Assembly: GCF_018398875.1 (NCBI RefSeq)
Contig: NZ_JAGWDK010000001.1
Span: forward strand, 434,001 to 498,000
Reading direction: 5' to 3'
DNA from: Bradyrhizobium sp. sGM-13
GTDB lineage: Bacteria; Pseudomonadota; Alphaproteobacteria; Rhizobiales; Xanthobacteraceae
DNA: 64,000 bases
How positions within the stretch are numbered: position 1 is the stretch's first letter; each line of letters opens with the position of its first letter. The position numbers and the translations under genes are program-made. The notes beneath the pieces are model-generated. The model had not been told where the DNA came from. It saw only the letters and a program-made list of their open reading frames with translations, and did no database searches. Positions 54,257 through 62,963 of this stretch are shown here, piece by piece.

Positions 54257-55453
54257 ATGGCTGCAAGCCGCGATCCCGTCGTCATCCTTTCCGCCGCCCG
54301 CACGCCGCTTGGCCGGTTCATGGGTGAGTTGTCCCCTTTCAGCGCGCACAGGCTCGGCGCTCACGTGATCGGCGCGGCGCTGGAACGGGCGAAACTGGCG
54401 CCGGAGCGGATTGAGGAGGTGTTCATGGGCAACGTGCTGCCGGCCGGACAGGGCCAGGCGCCGGCACGCCAGGCAGCGCGCGGCGCCGGACTGCCTGACG
54501 CCACCGGCGCCACCACGGTCAACAAGGTGTGCGGTTCCGGCATGAAGGCGACGATGCTGGCGCACGACATCATCAATGCCGGTTCAGCCTCGATCGTGCT
54601 ATCCGGCGGCATGGAAAGCATGTCGAACGCGCCCTATCTGCTGGCCAAGGCGCGCGGCGGCTATCGCGCAGGGCATGACCGGATCATCGATCACATGATG
54701 ATGGATGGGCTGGAAGACGCCTACGAGACCGGCCGCTCTATGGGCGATTTCGGCGAGGCCACCGCGGAGGCCTATCAGTTCACCCGCAAGGACCAGGACG
54801 CCTACGCGATGGAGACCTTGACCCGCGCCCGCAAGGCGGTCGAGGGCGGCGCGTTCAGGGCCGAGATCGCGCCGATCACATTGGCTGAGAAGGCGGGTCC
54901 GCGTGTCATCGCCAATGACGAGCATCCGCTCAAGGTGGATCCCGCCAAGATTCCCGGATTAAAGCCCGCGTTCCGCGCGGGCGGCACCATCACGCCGGCC
55001 GCCTCTTCCGCGAATGCCGACGGCGCCGCCGCGCTGATTCTGGCCAAGCGCTCGCTCGCTGATCGCGACGGGCTGCCGGTGCTCGCCGAGATCAAGGGCC
55101 ACGCCACCCACAGCCAGGAGCCGCAATGGTTCACCACCGCGCCGATCCCGGCGATCCGTAAGCTGCTCGACAAGGTCGGCTGGGCTGCCGCTGACGTCGA
55201 CCTGTTCGAGATCAACGAAGCGTTCGCGGTGGTGGCGATGGCGGCGCAGAAGGATCTCGGCATTGCCGCCGAAAAGCTCAACGTCAATGGCGGCGCCTGC
55301 GCGCTCGGCCACCCGATCGGCGCCACCGGCGCGCGATTGATCGTGACGCTGCTGCATGCCCTGGAAGCGCGGAGTTTAAGACGCGGTGTCGCTGCGCTCT
55401 GTATCGGCGGCGGAGAAGCGACCGCGATCGCCGTCGAGCGGCCCGTGCGCTGA
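54257..55453 (+). CDS. Acetyl-CoA acetyltransferase (thiolase)
   Basis: 398 residues, standard for thiolase II. The acylated Cys is in NKVCGSGMKATMLAHDIINA (about residue 94), the C-terminal catalytic His and Cys are in GGACALGHPIGATGARLIVT and VAALCIGGGEATAIAVE. It condenses two acetyl-CoA or cleaves acetoacetyl-CoA, serving polyhydroxybutyrate synthesis, ketone use or the last step of beta-oxidation. GGAG precedes the ATG. It is single, with a palindrome at its promoter. It might complete the CoA pathway at 27-41 kb, but nothing links them directly. Confidence 0.93.
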   Translation: MAASRDPVVILSAARTPLGRFMGELSPFSAHRLGAHVIGAALERAKLAPERIEEVFMGNVLPAGQGQAPARQAARGAGLPDATGATTVNKVCGSGMKATMLAHDIINAGSASIVLSGGMESMSNAPYLLAKARGGYRAGHDRIIDHMMMDGLEDAYETGRSMGDFGEATAEAYQFTRKDQDAYAMETLTRARKAVEGGAFRAEIAPITLAEKAGPRVIANDEHPLKVDPAKIPGLKPAFRAGGTITPAASSANADGAAALILAKRSLADRDGLPVLAEIKGHATHSQEPQWFTTAPIPAIRKLLDKVGWAAADVDLFEINEAFAVVAMAAQKDLGIAAEKLNVNGGACALGHPIGATGARLIVTLLHALEARSLRRGVAALCIGGGEATAIAVERPVR

Positions 55454-55499
55454 TCGCAGCCGCGCTTAGGAACTAACCATCGCAGCCACTATTGAACAC

Positions 55500-56828
55500 A
55501 TGGGTGGCTGCGAAGGGATATTGACGGCTGTGCCTGAGACCGCGGCGAAGGCTCCTCACCAACCTCGGAAAGATGGCAAGCGCCGCGGCTTCATGCGGGC
55601 GATCGGCCTCGGCGTCGTCACGGGAGCCGCCGACGACGATTGCTCCGCCATTGGCACTTACGCAAGCGCGGGCGCTCAGTTTGGCCCCGCGCTGCTTTGG
55701 ACCGCCCCCGTCACCTTCCCGATGATGTTCGCTGTCGTGTATCTGTCCTCCAAACTTGGGCAGGTGACGGGACGGGGTCTCTTCCACGTCATCAAGGAGC
55801 ACTATCCCGGCTGGATCCTGTGGCCCGCCTTGATCGCCGTTCTGATCGGCAACACCATCGAGGCCGCCGCAGACCTCGGCGGCATGGCCGCTGCGCTGAA
55901 CCTGTTGATACCGCTGCCCATCCCATGGATCGTAATTGCAGTAGCCGCGACCATTCTCGCCGTCCAGATCTGGGGCTCCTACCATCTCATTCGCAATATC
56001 TTCCGGTGGCTGGCCCTGGTGTTGTTTGCATATGTCGGATCGGCCATCCTCGCCAAGCCTGATCTCCAGGACGTGCTGCGCGGCACCTTGGTTCCCACGA
56101 TCGAATTTTCACGCGAGTTCCTGTCCATTCTGGTTGCGATTATCGGCACCACGCTTTCCGCTTACCTCTACACCTGGCAATCCAACGTCGAGGTCGAAGA
56201 AGAAATCGCACAAGGGCGCAAGAAGCTGGAGCAGCGGGAGGGCGCAACATCCGACGAGTTGCGTCGATCCCGCATCGATATCGTGGTCGGAATGCTGTTC
56301 TCCAACCTGATCATGTACTTCATCATTCTCTCGACGGGAGCAACGCTTCACAAAGCGGGAGAAAAAAATATCGAGACGGCCGCTCAGGCGGCCGAAGCGT
56401 TGCGTCCCTTGGCAGGAGACGCAGCGGGGCTGCTTTTCACCGTCGGAATCATTGCTGTCGGCTTTCTTGCAGTCCCCATCATGACGACCGGCGCCGCTTA
56501 TGATCTCTGCCAGGTGTTGGGGTGGAAGAGCAGCCTTCACGCCAAGCCGAAAGAGGCAGGGAAATTCTATGCACTGATCGTTTCGTTTACGGTGATCGCG
56601 GTCGTCATGAATTTCCTCGGCTTCAATCCAATGAAGGCACTTGTCTATTCCGGCATCGTGCAAGGCTTTTCGACGCCGCCACTGCTGCTGTTGATCATGC
56701 TGATGACGACTAGCCGAGCGGTGATGGGCGATAAAACCAACAGCACCTGGATGAATCTGCTGGGTTGGGCGACAGTGGCGGCGATCCTTTCGGCAAGTGC
56801 AGGCCTGGTCGTTTCCTGGTTCTTGTGA
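55500..56828 (+). CDS. Nramp-related divalent metal transporter family protein, atypical motif
   Basis: 442 residues with about eleven helices. The fold is recognisable from GLGVVTGAADDDCSAIGTYA, FPMMFAVVYLSSKLGQVTGR, GNTIEAAADLGGMAAALNLL and GIIAVGFLAVPIMTTGAAYD. The DPGN metal-binding motif of true Nramp proteins in helix 1 reads ADDDCSA here, and the helix-6 Met site is not evident, so transport of Mn or Fe cannot be assumed. A soluble loop (about residues 235-260) is rich in charge. The start could be the ATG at 55500 or one at 55592. It is monocistronic, followed by the convergent sigma factor gene. Confidence 0.85.
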   Translation: MGGCEGILTAVPETAAKAPHQPRKDGKRRGFMRAIGLGVVTGAADDDCSAIGTYASAGAQFGPALLWTAPVTFPMMFAVVYLSSKLGQVTGRGLFHVIKEHYPGWILWPALIAVLIGNTIEAAADLGGMAAALNLLIPLPIPWIVIAVAATILAVQIWGSYHLIRNIFRWLALVLFAYVGSAILAKPDLQDVLRGTLVPTIEFSREFLSILVAIIGTTLSAYLYTWQSNVEVEEEIAQGRKKLEQREGATSDELRRSRIDIVVGMLFSNLIMYFIILSTGATLHKAGEKNIETAAQAAEALRPLAGDAAGLLFTVGIIAVGFLAVPIMTTGAAYDLCQVLGWKSSLHAKPKEAGKFYALIVSFTVIAVVMNFLGFNPMKALVYSGIVQGFSTPPLLLLIMLMTTSRAVMGDKTNSTWMNLLGWATVAAILSASAGLVVSWFL

Positions 56829-56888
56829 ACGAACTCGTGCTCAGCAGCAGGGGATAGTACATGCAGCGTGTGATGCCCATGTGCCCCC

Positions 56889-57794
56889 TCAAGCTGCCAG
56901 GGCGGCATGTCTCAAGCGCCTTGTCGCCGCACGCCTGACCTTTTCGAAGGCTAAAGCTTCGATCTGTCGCACGCGCTCGCCGGAAATCGACAGTTCGCGC
57001 CCGAGCTCTTCCAGGCTCGGCGGATCCTCGCGAAGCCGCCGGGCCTCGAACACGCGGCGCTCCCGCGCCGTCAGCACATCAAGGGCCGAATGGAGCGCCC
57101 TCGCCCGTTGCCCGCCTTCATCCTGCTCGGCGATCATCGCCTCCGCGTTCGGCGAAGGGTCGACCAGCCTCGCTTCCCATTCCGTAGGCCCGTCATCATC
57201 GACGGATGCATTCAGGGAAAGGTCGCCCGTCAAACGGCTGCTCATCTCGATCACATCGCGAACGGGGACCGCGAGTTCCCGCGCGACGGCCTCGGCCACC
57301 TCCGGCGTAAGGCCCGTCCTGTCGCCGCCGAACTTGCGCATGGCGCGCCTGAGGCCAAAGAACAGCTTCCGCTGAGCGGCCGTCGTCCCGATCTTGACCA
57401 GCGAGCGCGACCGCAGAATGTAATCGTGGATCGCGGCCTTGATCCACCACAATGCGTAGGTGGAGAACCTGGCGCCACGGCCCGGCTCGAAATGCGAGGC
57501 CGCGATGACAAGGCCCAGATTGGCTTCCCCGATCAGATCGGCAAGCGGCAGGTCGTATCGCTGGTAGCGGCGCGCCACCTTGGCCGCGAGCCGGAGATGG
57601 CTGGTGACGAGCGCATCGGTAGCGCTTCGGTCTCGGTGCTGCTGCCAGCGCCGGGCAAGCTGCTGCTCGCGCGTCGGTTCAAGCAGAGCGTATCGCTTGA
57701 TGAGCGTGGCATATTCATCGACGATATCTCGCGATCTGTCTCCAGTCAGCGGCTCGCGCCTGTCTGACAGTATGGTCATGCTGTGGGCGTTCAT
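56889..57794 (-). CDS. rpoH: RpoH-type alternative sigma factor
   Basis: A 301-residue sigma-70 family protein (RpoH/sigma-32 type). Region 2 is visible as LPLADLIGEANLGLVIAASH and FSTYALWWIKAAIHDYILRS, the RpoH box as AAQRKLFFGLRRAMRKFGGD, and region 4.2 as LEELGRELSISGERVRQIEA. It directs heat-shock type transcription. Rhizobia carry several rpoH copies, so this is probably one paralogue. The ATG at 57794 has GGAG 7 bp upstream; an in-frame TTG 12 bp earlier is less likely. Confidence 0.9.
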   Translation of the reverse strand: MNAHSMTILSDRREPLTGDRSRDIVDEYATLIKRYALLEPTREQQLARRWQQHRDRSATDALVTSHLRLAAKVARRYQRYDLPLADLIGEANLGLVIAASHFEPGRGARFSTYALWWIKAAIHDYILRSRSLVKIGTTAAQRKLFFGLRRAMRKFGGDRTGLTPEVAEAVARELAVPVRDVIEMSSRLTGDLSLNASVDDDGPTEWEARLVDPSPNAEAMIAEQDEGGQRARALHSALDVLTARERRVFEARRLREDPPSLEELGRELSISGERVRQIEALAFEKVRRAATRRLRHAALAA

Positions 57795-58225
57795 GGGTGG
57801 CTCCAATCCATCGGGTCCGGCAGAGCGACCCTAGGAGAAGACGCCGCGATGCAGCCATTAAATTGGAATTGAGGAATCTAAATTCGCTTTTAGCGTTCAT
57901 GCCGCCTTGGTGTCGATTTCAGAATCGCACGATCTTGGTTCAGGCGGGAAGCGCGGGACGTCGAGCGGTGAACTTCTGATCGCTCATGCGAATATGACTG
58001 CTTCCCTGCAAACGCTTTGCACGACAGCGCAAGATCAGTCGAGATTTGTAAAAGGCAATTTAGTGGGACGCGGTCGCGCCCGCCCTACATCTCCGTCATG
58101 CATCCGCTGCCTGGATGCAGCCTCAAGCGAGCAGTCCGCATTCGAAAAGAACACGCGCCCGTTGCGGCATGTGACTGCGCATGCGCGTCCAGCGAACTGC
58201 CGCGTAGATGATATGGAGAAAGACA
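57795..58225. other. 431-bp intergenic region between the sigma factor and a secreted protein gene
   Basis: AT-rich around 57850-57895, probably the sigma factor promoter, then GC-rich. No EcfG box, no strong hairpin and no convincing ORF could be found by eye. Confidence 0.4.
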
Positions 58226-58519
58226 ATGACCTCGATCAAGACCATCGCTGTCGCAGGATTGCTGTCCATGATGGCGGCAGCGCCTGCATTCGCGCAAGAA
58301 GCCATTCAGGAGCCGGGCAGTTTTGCATTTTTCTATCCGAATCTGGACGTGCTGAATGGCGGTGCGCCGACGCCGGCTTACCGGATGGAAGGGCTGCCGC
58401 CCTCGGTGATGCAGGCCTACAACGAAAGGGAAAGCGGTATGGCCGGCCCCAGGGTCTGGCAGCATCGGCGTGTCCACCACGTATCCCCCGCCGAGCATGA
58501 TGACCGCCGGCATGGGTGA
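58226..58519 (+). CDS. Small secreted protein of unknown function
   Basis: 97 residues with a Sec signal peptide (MTSIKTIAVAGLLSMMAAAP, cleavage near AFAQ). The mature part begins EAIQEPGSFAFFYPNLDVLN and ends in a His/Arg-rich tail (RVWQHRRVHHVSPAEHDDRR). The ATG at 58226 gives a better signal peptide than the in-frame ATG at 58208. No family recognised. It ends 17 bp before the convergent histidine kinase gene. Confidence 0.7.
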   Translation: MTSIKTIAVAGLLSMMAAAPAFAQEAIQEPGSFAFFYPNLDVLNGGAPTPAYRMEGLPPSVMQAYNERESGMAGPRVWQHRRVHHVSPAEHDDRRHG

Positions 58520-58536
58520 CGTTGGCGGATAGCGAT

Positions 58537-59901
58537 CTATGTCCGGCCACCTTCCTCATCGGGGCAAACGATCTCCACCCGGCCTCCCGGGCCGGCGTGG
58601 ATGATCAGGCGAAAGCCGTGCAGCTTCACGATTGCCGAGACCAGGTTGAGCCCGAGGCCGATGCCCGGCGTGTTGCGAATCTTGTCCGAGCGATAGAACC
58701 GGCGCAACACGGCGTCATGTTCGTGCGCGCTGATCCCCGGACCCGTGTCTGTCACACGCAAGATAGTCTCGCCCTCACCGCGCAGCAGCGCGAGCTCGAC
58801 CCTGCCGCTCCGGGGCGTGAACTTGATGGCATTGTCGACGAGATTGGCCACCGCCTCCAGCAGCAGGTCGCGATCGCCGCGCACGGAAAACTTGTCGGCT
58901 ATGTTCACGCTCAGCGCGATCTGCTTGTCTTCGGCGATCGGCTCGTACATGTCGCAGACCTCGCGCAGCATGTCGCCGAGCGCAACGTCGCCAAACGCGG
59001 ACGAGCGGCGGCTGTTCTCGATCTCCGCAAGCCGCAACAGTGCCGTGACGATCGACAGCGACTGGTCGATGCCGGCGATGGCCTTGTCGACAACTTCCTG
59101 GAGTTGCTCCAGGGTCGTCGCGTTGGTACGGCCGCGCTCGAGCGTCAGACGAGCGCGCGTCAGCGGCGTTCGCAGATCGTGGGCGATGTCGTTGCCGACG
59201 CCGGCCAGCGCGTTGATCATGGTCTCCAGCTCATCGAGCATGCGGTTGACGATGGCGGCGAGCCGCGAGAACGGTTCATCGACGTTCTTGTGCGGCAGCC
59301 GCTCGCGTAGATCTCCGGCGATGATGCGCTGGACGCGCAGGTTGACCTCCTCGACCCGCCTGTGGGCGCGCGCGCTCAACCAGGCGCCGGCCAGCAACCA
59401 GAGACAGAACGCAGGCAACAGGCCAATCGCCAGCGCCGCTCCGACGACCCTGAAGACTTCCGCCGTTTCGTCGACGTTTCGCCCGACCACCAATATGTCG
59501 CCGTTCTCGAGGCGCCGCGCGACGGTTCTGACGGATGTCGCACCGGCTTCCTTGTCATCAAGGCGCACCAGCGGCATGCTCCGCGCCGGTGCCCCGATGT
59601 CGAGCCCGTCCGGCAGGGCTGCGACATTGCCGGCCAGCCGATTCCCCTTCGCGTCGAACACACCGGAGAACTGGACGCCGCGGGAATCCTGCCCGAGATG
59701 ATCATTGAGCGCACCGATCAGACGCTCGCGCGGCAATCCGGCAAAGAAGCCGATCTGCGTCGTGATCATGCGATCGGATCGCGCGATCAGATAGTTGTCG
59801 ATTCTGAAGTAGATGAAACCGAACAAAACCGTGACGAAGATCGCGAACAGGCCCGCCAGCACCGTGGTCCAGTGGAACGTCTTCGAGCGTATGAACTGCA
59901 A
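58537..59901 (-). CDS. Sensor histidine kinase
   Basis: 454 residues with two membrane helices (about residues 13-32 and 168-190) around a periplasmic sensor domain of about 130 residues, then HAMP, dimerisation/phosphoacceptor and ATPase domains. The phosphorylated His is in GNDIAHDLRTPLTRARLTLE; the N box is AVANLVDNAIKFTPRSG, and the G boxes are VTDTGPGIS and GIGLGLNLVSAI. It is 74 bp downstream of its response regulator on the same strand. The signal is unknown; nearby efflux and envelope genes make envelope stress or a small toxic compound possible. Confidence 0.92.
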   Translation of the reverse strand: MQFIRSKTFHWTTVLAGLFAIFVTVLFGFIYFRIDNYLIARSDRMITTQIGFFAGLPRERLIGALNDHLGQDSRGVQFSGVFDAKGNRLAGNVAALPDGLDIGAPARSMPLVRLDDKEAGATSVRTVARRLENGDILVVGRNVDETAEVFRVVGAALAIGLLPAFCLWLLAGAWLSARAHRRVEEVNLRVQRIIAGDLRERLPHKNVDEPFSRLAAIVNRMLDELETMINALAGVGNDIAHDLRTPLTRARLTLERGRTNATTLEQLQEVVDKAIAGIDQSLSIVTALLRLAEIENSRRSSAFGDVALGDMLREVCDMYEPIAEDKQIALSVNIADKFSVRGDRDLLLEAVANLVDNAIKFTPRSGRVELALLRGEGETILRVTDTGPGISAHEHDAVLRRFYRSDKIRNTPGIGLGLNLVSAIVKLHGFRLIIHAGPGGRVEIVCPDEEGGRT

Positions 59902-59975
59902 CTGAAGCTTCCCAATCCTGCCGTCCGGTTGCCTTGCCCGACGGCGCGAGCGCCCGGTACGATCGCCAAAATCAG

Positions 59976-60653
59976 TCAGGGCACGGCACGAAGAATGAAC
60001 CCTGCGCCGCGGACATTTTGAATCATCGGGGCGTCGCCCGGACCGTCGACCTTGTGCCGCACGCGACCCATATGAACGTCGACCAGGTTGGTGGCGGGGA
60101 CGAACTTGTAGTTCCAGACCTCTTCGAGCAGCATCGCGCGCGTCAAGAGCTGGTCGCTCCGCCGCATCATGTATTCGAGCAGCCGAAACTCGCGCGGCAA
60201 GAGATCGATCCTGCGCTCGCCGCGTTTTGCCGTCCGCTCGATCAGGTCAAGCTCGAGTTGGCCCACCCGCAGGTTGGTTTCCCGCGTTTCCGGCGGGCGG
60301 CGCAGCAACGCCTCTATTCGCGCGACGAGTTCGACGATCGCAAACGGCTTGGTGAGGTAGTCGTCGCCTCCCATCCGCAATCCGCGCACGCGGTCATCGA
60401 CCGCGCCAAGTGCGCTCAGCACCAGCACCGGCGTGCGCACCTGATCTTTCCGCAAGGACTCGATGACGGTGAGGCCATCCATTCCCGGCAGCAGGCGGTC
60501 GACGATCATGGCGTCCGGCCGCAGGTCGCGCGCCTTGGCAAGGCCATCCAGGCCGTCGGCCGACCATGCTACCTCGAAGCCACGATCGGCCAGTTCGGCC
60601 GTGATTTCCCCTGCCGTCTCGCCGTCATCTTCTATGAGGAGAACCTTCGCCAT
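59976..60653 (-). CDS. OmpR/PhoB-family response regulator
   Basis: 225 residues. The receiver domain has the acidic pair in VLLIEDDGETAGE, the phospho-acceptor Asp in DAMIVDRLLPG (about residue 53) and the conserved Lys in GDDYLTKPFAIVELVARIEA. The winged helix of the OmpR type follows (LLPREFRLLEYMMRRSDQLL, then NLVDVHMGRVRHKVD). It precedes the kinase and acts as its partner. Probable targets are the adjacent efflux or secreted-protein genes. Confidence 0.93.
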   Translation of the reverse strand: MAKVLLIEDDGETAGEITAELADRGFEVAWSADGLDGLAKARDLRPDAMIVDRLLPGMDGLTVIESLRKDQVRTPVLVLSALGAVDDRVRGLRMGGDDYLTKPFAIVELVARIEALLRRPPETRETNLRVGQLELDLIERTAKRGERRIDLLPREFRLLEYMMRRSDQLLTRAMLLEEVWNYKFVPATNLVDVHMGRVRHKVDGPGDAPMIQNVRGAGFILRAVP

Positions 60654-61081
60654 CCGATCGATCCGATTGCTATCAAGATACCCTCGCGACGCCAGGTGGC
60701 AATGATACGCTGAGCAACCGATAATGCCATGGCGACGCGCACAAGTCTCACGGTTCAGGGGAGCCAGACAGCGCCGCGATCCCTACCAGATCCTGCAGGT
60801 GCTATCCGCCAGGCGGCCATCCGCCGCCTCGGGACGAGCACAGCAGGGCCCGCCCGAAACAGTTAGCCGTCGGCGGCCCGTTGCGCCAATAAATAGCAAT
60901 TTAATGAATCGTCGGGCCTGCATTGCCCGATCAGCCGGCGCTATGTCGGACAGATCGGGACCCGCATCACCTTCACGCCGAGTTGAGAGCGCGTGAAGCG
61001 ATATTCGCTTTGGACGACGGCGGGCCAGCCGCACGTCACAGGAAGAAGCCGGCCTGGCTTCCTCACCTATGGAGAACACCC
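60654..61081. other. 428-bp intergenic region
   Basis: Lies between the divergent response-regulator gene and a small secreted protein gene. I see no convincing ORF; both promoters should lie here, with an AT-rich patch at about 60887-60905 as the likely region for the plus-strand gene. Confidence 0.35.
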
Positions 61082-61309
61082 ATGCGCAACCTGAAACTTC
61101 TGTCGGCTGTGTTGCTCACCACAGCCACCATCGCCACTCCGGTACTGGCCGCCAACGCGCGGCATGTCGTAACCGATACCCATGGCCGCGTGATGTCGAC
61201 GATGCATCGCGACGAAGGCGATACCTGCATCCGGGCTCCGCGCGTCGGCGCTTATGCCACGGCACCGTGGACCAATGCGGCGCCTTGCGAACCCAACACG
61301 GGTTACTGA
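61082..61309 (+). CDS. Small secreted protein of unknown function (75 residues)
   Basis: Signal peptide MRNLKLLSAVLLTTATIATP with an AALA-like site ending at VLAA. The mature part holds RHVVTDTHGRVMSTMHRDEG, one or two Cys and a GAYATAPWTNAAPCEP tail. A hairpin with a T run follows 40 bp after the stop. Function unknown; it starts a run of secreted-protein genes. Confidence 0.65.
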   Translation: MRNLKLLSAVLLTTATIATPVLAANARHVVTDTHGRVMSTMHRDEGDTCIRAPRVGAYATAPWTNAAPCEPNTGY

Positions 61310-61344
61310 TCCGCTTGCATTACGACCCAACAATGAACTTGCCG

Positions 61345-61379
61345 GGCTGGCGGGATATCCCGCCGGTCCGTTTTCTTTT
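61345..61379 (+). terminator. Intrinsic terminator after the 75-residue gene
   Basis: GGCGGGAT-ATCCCGCC (61349-61364) forms a strong GC-rich stem, extended outward by imperfect pairs, and is followed by TTTTCTTTT (61371-61379). Confidence 0.6.
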
Positions 61380-61584
61380 GCCCGCGCGCCAACGTGTTCT
61401 CCTTTGAGACGCATAGCTGCGGCTGCTCCAGTTCGTGAATGCCAAGGCGGCGAAGACTAACGCCGAATTTAATGGATGCCTTGTGCATCGCAGCTACCTG
61501 TCACTCATCCGACGTTTTGTTCGCGCGGCCCGTTGAAGCTCGGGCGCCACGGCGCCGAGCAATCTGACTGAAAGGAGTGTCACG

Positions 61585-62013
61585 ATGAAACGAATGTTCA
61601 CGATACTGGCAACGGCTCTTCTCGCTTCGAGTCTGGTGGTGGGCGCGGCCGAAGCCCGCGGTGGCGGCGGTGGCGGCCACGGCGGCGGCTTCGGTGGCGG
61701 CGGTGGCCATATGGGCGGTGGTTTCGGTGGCGGTGGCCACATGGGCGGCTTTGGCGGCGGAGGCCACATCGGAGGCTTTGGCGGCGGCGCCCATATCGGC
61801 GGCATAGGCGTCGGCGAACATCTGGGAGGCCTCGGCGGTAACCACATCGGCGTCGGCCACATCGGTGCACACGGCTTCGGACTCCACCAGCACGCCGTGC
61901 ATCGCTTCGACAGGTACGGGCCGGGATACGGCTACGGGTACTACGGTTATCCCGATTGCTATGACTGGTATTACCTGCACCCCTACAGCCCCTTGCCCCT
62001 GAGCTGTAGCTGA
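61585..62013 (+). CDS. Secreted glycine/histidine-rich repeat protein
   Basis: 142 residues: signal peptide (MKRMFTILATALLASSLVVG, then AAEARG) and a low-complexity region of GGGGH-GGG(F)-type units (about residues 27-85) in which GGGHMGG and GGHIGGFG recur, then a Tyr-rich end (RYGPGYGYGYYGYPD, YDWYYLHPYSP). The ATG has AAAGGAG upstream. His clusters could bind metal ions; Gly/Tyr-rich tails suggest a surface or envelope role. No family assigned. Confidence 0.8.
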   Translation: MKRMFTILATALLASSLVVGAAEARGGGGGGHGGGFGGGGGHMGGGFGGGGHMGGFGGGGHIGGFGGGAHIGGIGVGEHLGGLGGNHIGVGHIGAHGFGLHQHAVHRFDRYGPGYGYGYYGYPDCYDWYYLHPYSPLPLSCS

Positions 62014-62044
62014 ACCCGCCGCGCAGGACCCTGCGCGCTGGCTG

Positions 62045-62093
62045 TCGGTTCGGAGGACGTTTTCCTGCTTTCTTTAAACGTCCTCCGGACCGA
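62045..62093 (+). terminator. Large inverted repeat after the glycine-rich gene
   Basis: The arms 62045-62062 and 62076-62093 pair over 18 bp with one mismatch (TCGGTTCGGAGGACGTTT), with a 13-bp pyrimidine-rich loop. There is no T run after the right arm, so it may act as a barrier, processing site or attenuator as much as a terminator. Confidence 0.5.
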
Positions 62094-62171
62094 TCCCCCA
62101 ATAGCCGAAAGATATCGCGTGGACATCGCGCCACGCGTTGTCGCGCCGGTCGAACGGTACTGGAGAGCAAC

Positions 62172-62936
62172 ATGAAACGCTTCCTGATGATCACGGCAGC
62201 CTCTGCCTCGCTGTGCGGCCCGGCCTTTGCGCAGCAGGCTCAAGTGATGCCGACGCCTTTGCTGGCGGCGACCTCGCCGCTGGGCATGGTGCCAAGCGCG
62301 CCGGTCGGCGGCACCGGCATCCCGCTCGGCGCAACGGAAATCGCCTCACCCGGCGTAAGTCCGGCGCCGGCCGACCAGACCGGCACAATCGGCAGCACCG
62401 TGTGCTCGACGATCGGCACGGCACCGTCGACGATGTTCGGATCGGCTTCGACCTTCGATGGCGGCGGCGTGGCGGTCGGGACCATCACACCGCAGAGTAC
62501 GATGTCCGCGATGCCGATGGCAGGAGCGCCAAATTCGTCTGGAATGTCGTCATCGGGCATTCCGCCGACATCAGCCCTGATCGACACCTCGGGTACATCG
62601 AGCATGTGCGGCGCAGGCTCGGGTAGCCTAGCAGCATCATCGACGCCGACGTCTCCGGTGGCGCCGGGCGGCGTGGCGCGAACCGGAATTCCCATGGGTT
62701 CGACGGAGATCGTCAATCTCGGCGTCACCTCCGCTGCGGCAGTGCCGACCATCGGCGTCGCGCCCACGACTAGCACCATCGCGTCGACGATCCCGACGGT
62801 GCCCGCCGTCACGCTGCCGGCACCGAACACGACGGCTGTCGCCGCGTCCACCGACGCCATCACAGGGATACCGAACATCACAGGGGTGCCGAACACGATA
62901 CCAGGCCTATCAACCGCCGCCACGATGTTCCGTTGA
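62172..62936 (+). CDS. Secreted Thr/Ser/Pro-rich protein with two internal repeats, unknown function
   Basis: 254 residues with a Sec signal peptide (MKRFLMITAASASLCGPAFA, cleavage near AQQ). The mature protein is low in charge and rich in Ala, Thr, Pro, Ser and Gly. Two units share GTGIPLGATEIASPGVSPA and RTGIPMGSTEIVNLGVTSA, separated by about 110 residues, and TSPLGMVPS and TSPVAPGG are similar. Several Cys pairs occur. Function unknown; likely periplasmic or surface. It is followed by the RND adaptor gene after 27 bp and could share its transcript. Confidence 0.75.
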   Translation: MKRFLMITAASASLCGPAFAQQAQVMPTPLLAATSPLGMVPSAPVGGTGIPLGATEIASPGVSPAPADQTGTIGSTVCSTIGTAPSTMFGSASTFDGGGVAVGTITPQSTMSAMPMAGAPNSSGMSSSGIPPTSALIDTSGTSSMCGAGSGSLAASSTPTSPVAPGGVARTGIPMGSTEIVNLGVTSAAAVPTIGVAPTTSTIASTIPTVPAVTLPAPNTTAVAASTDAITGIPNITGVPNTIPGLSTAATMFR

Positions 62937-62963
62937 GCGGAAACCCACGCGCGAGAAGCAGCC

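Noticed and set aside
55471..55500. GGAAC upstream of the Nramp-like gene
   Set aside because: The matching position 16-17 bp later reads TATT/ATTG, too far from CGTT to be called.
61494..61862. Pro/Trp-rich minus-strand frame
   Set aside because: It is the reverse reading of the Gly/His-rich repeats of the secreted protein, which has a signal peptide and ribosome site.
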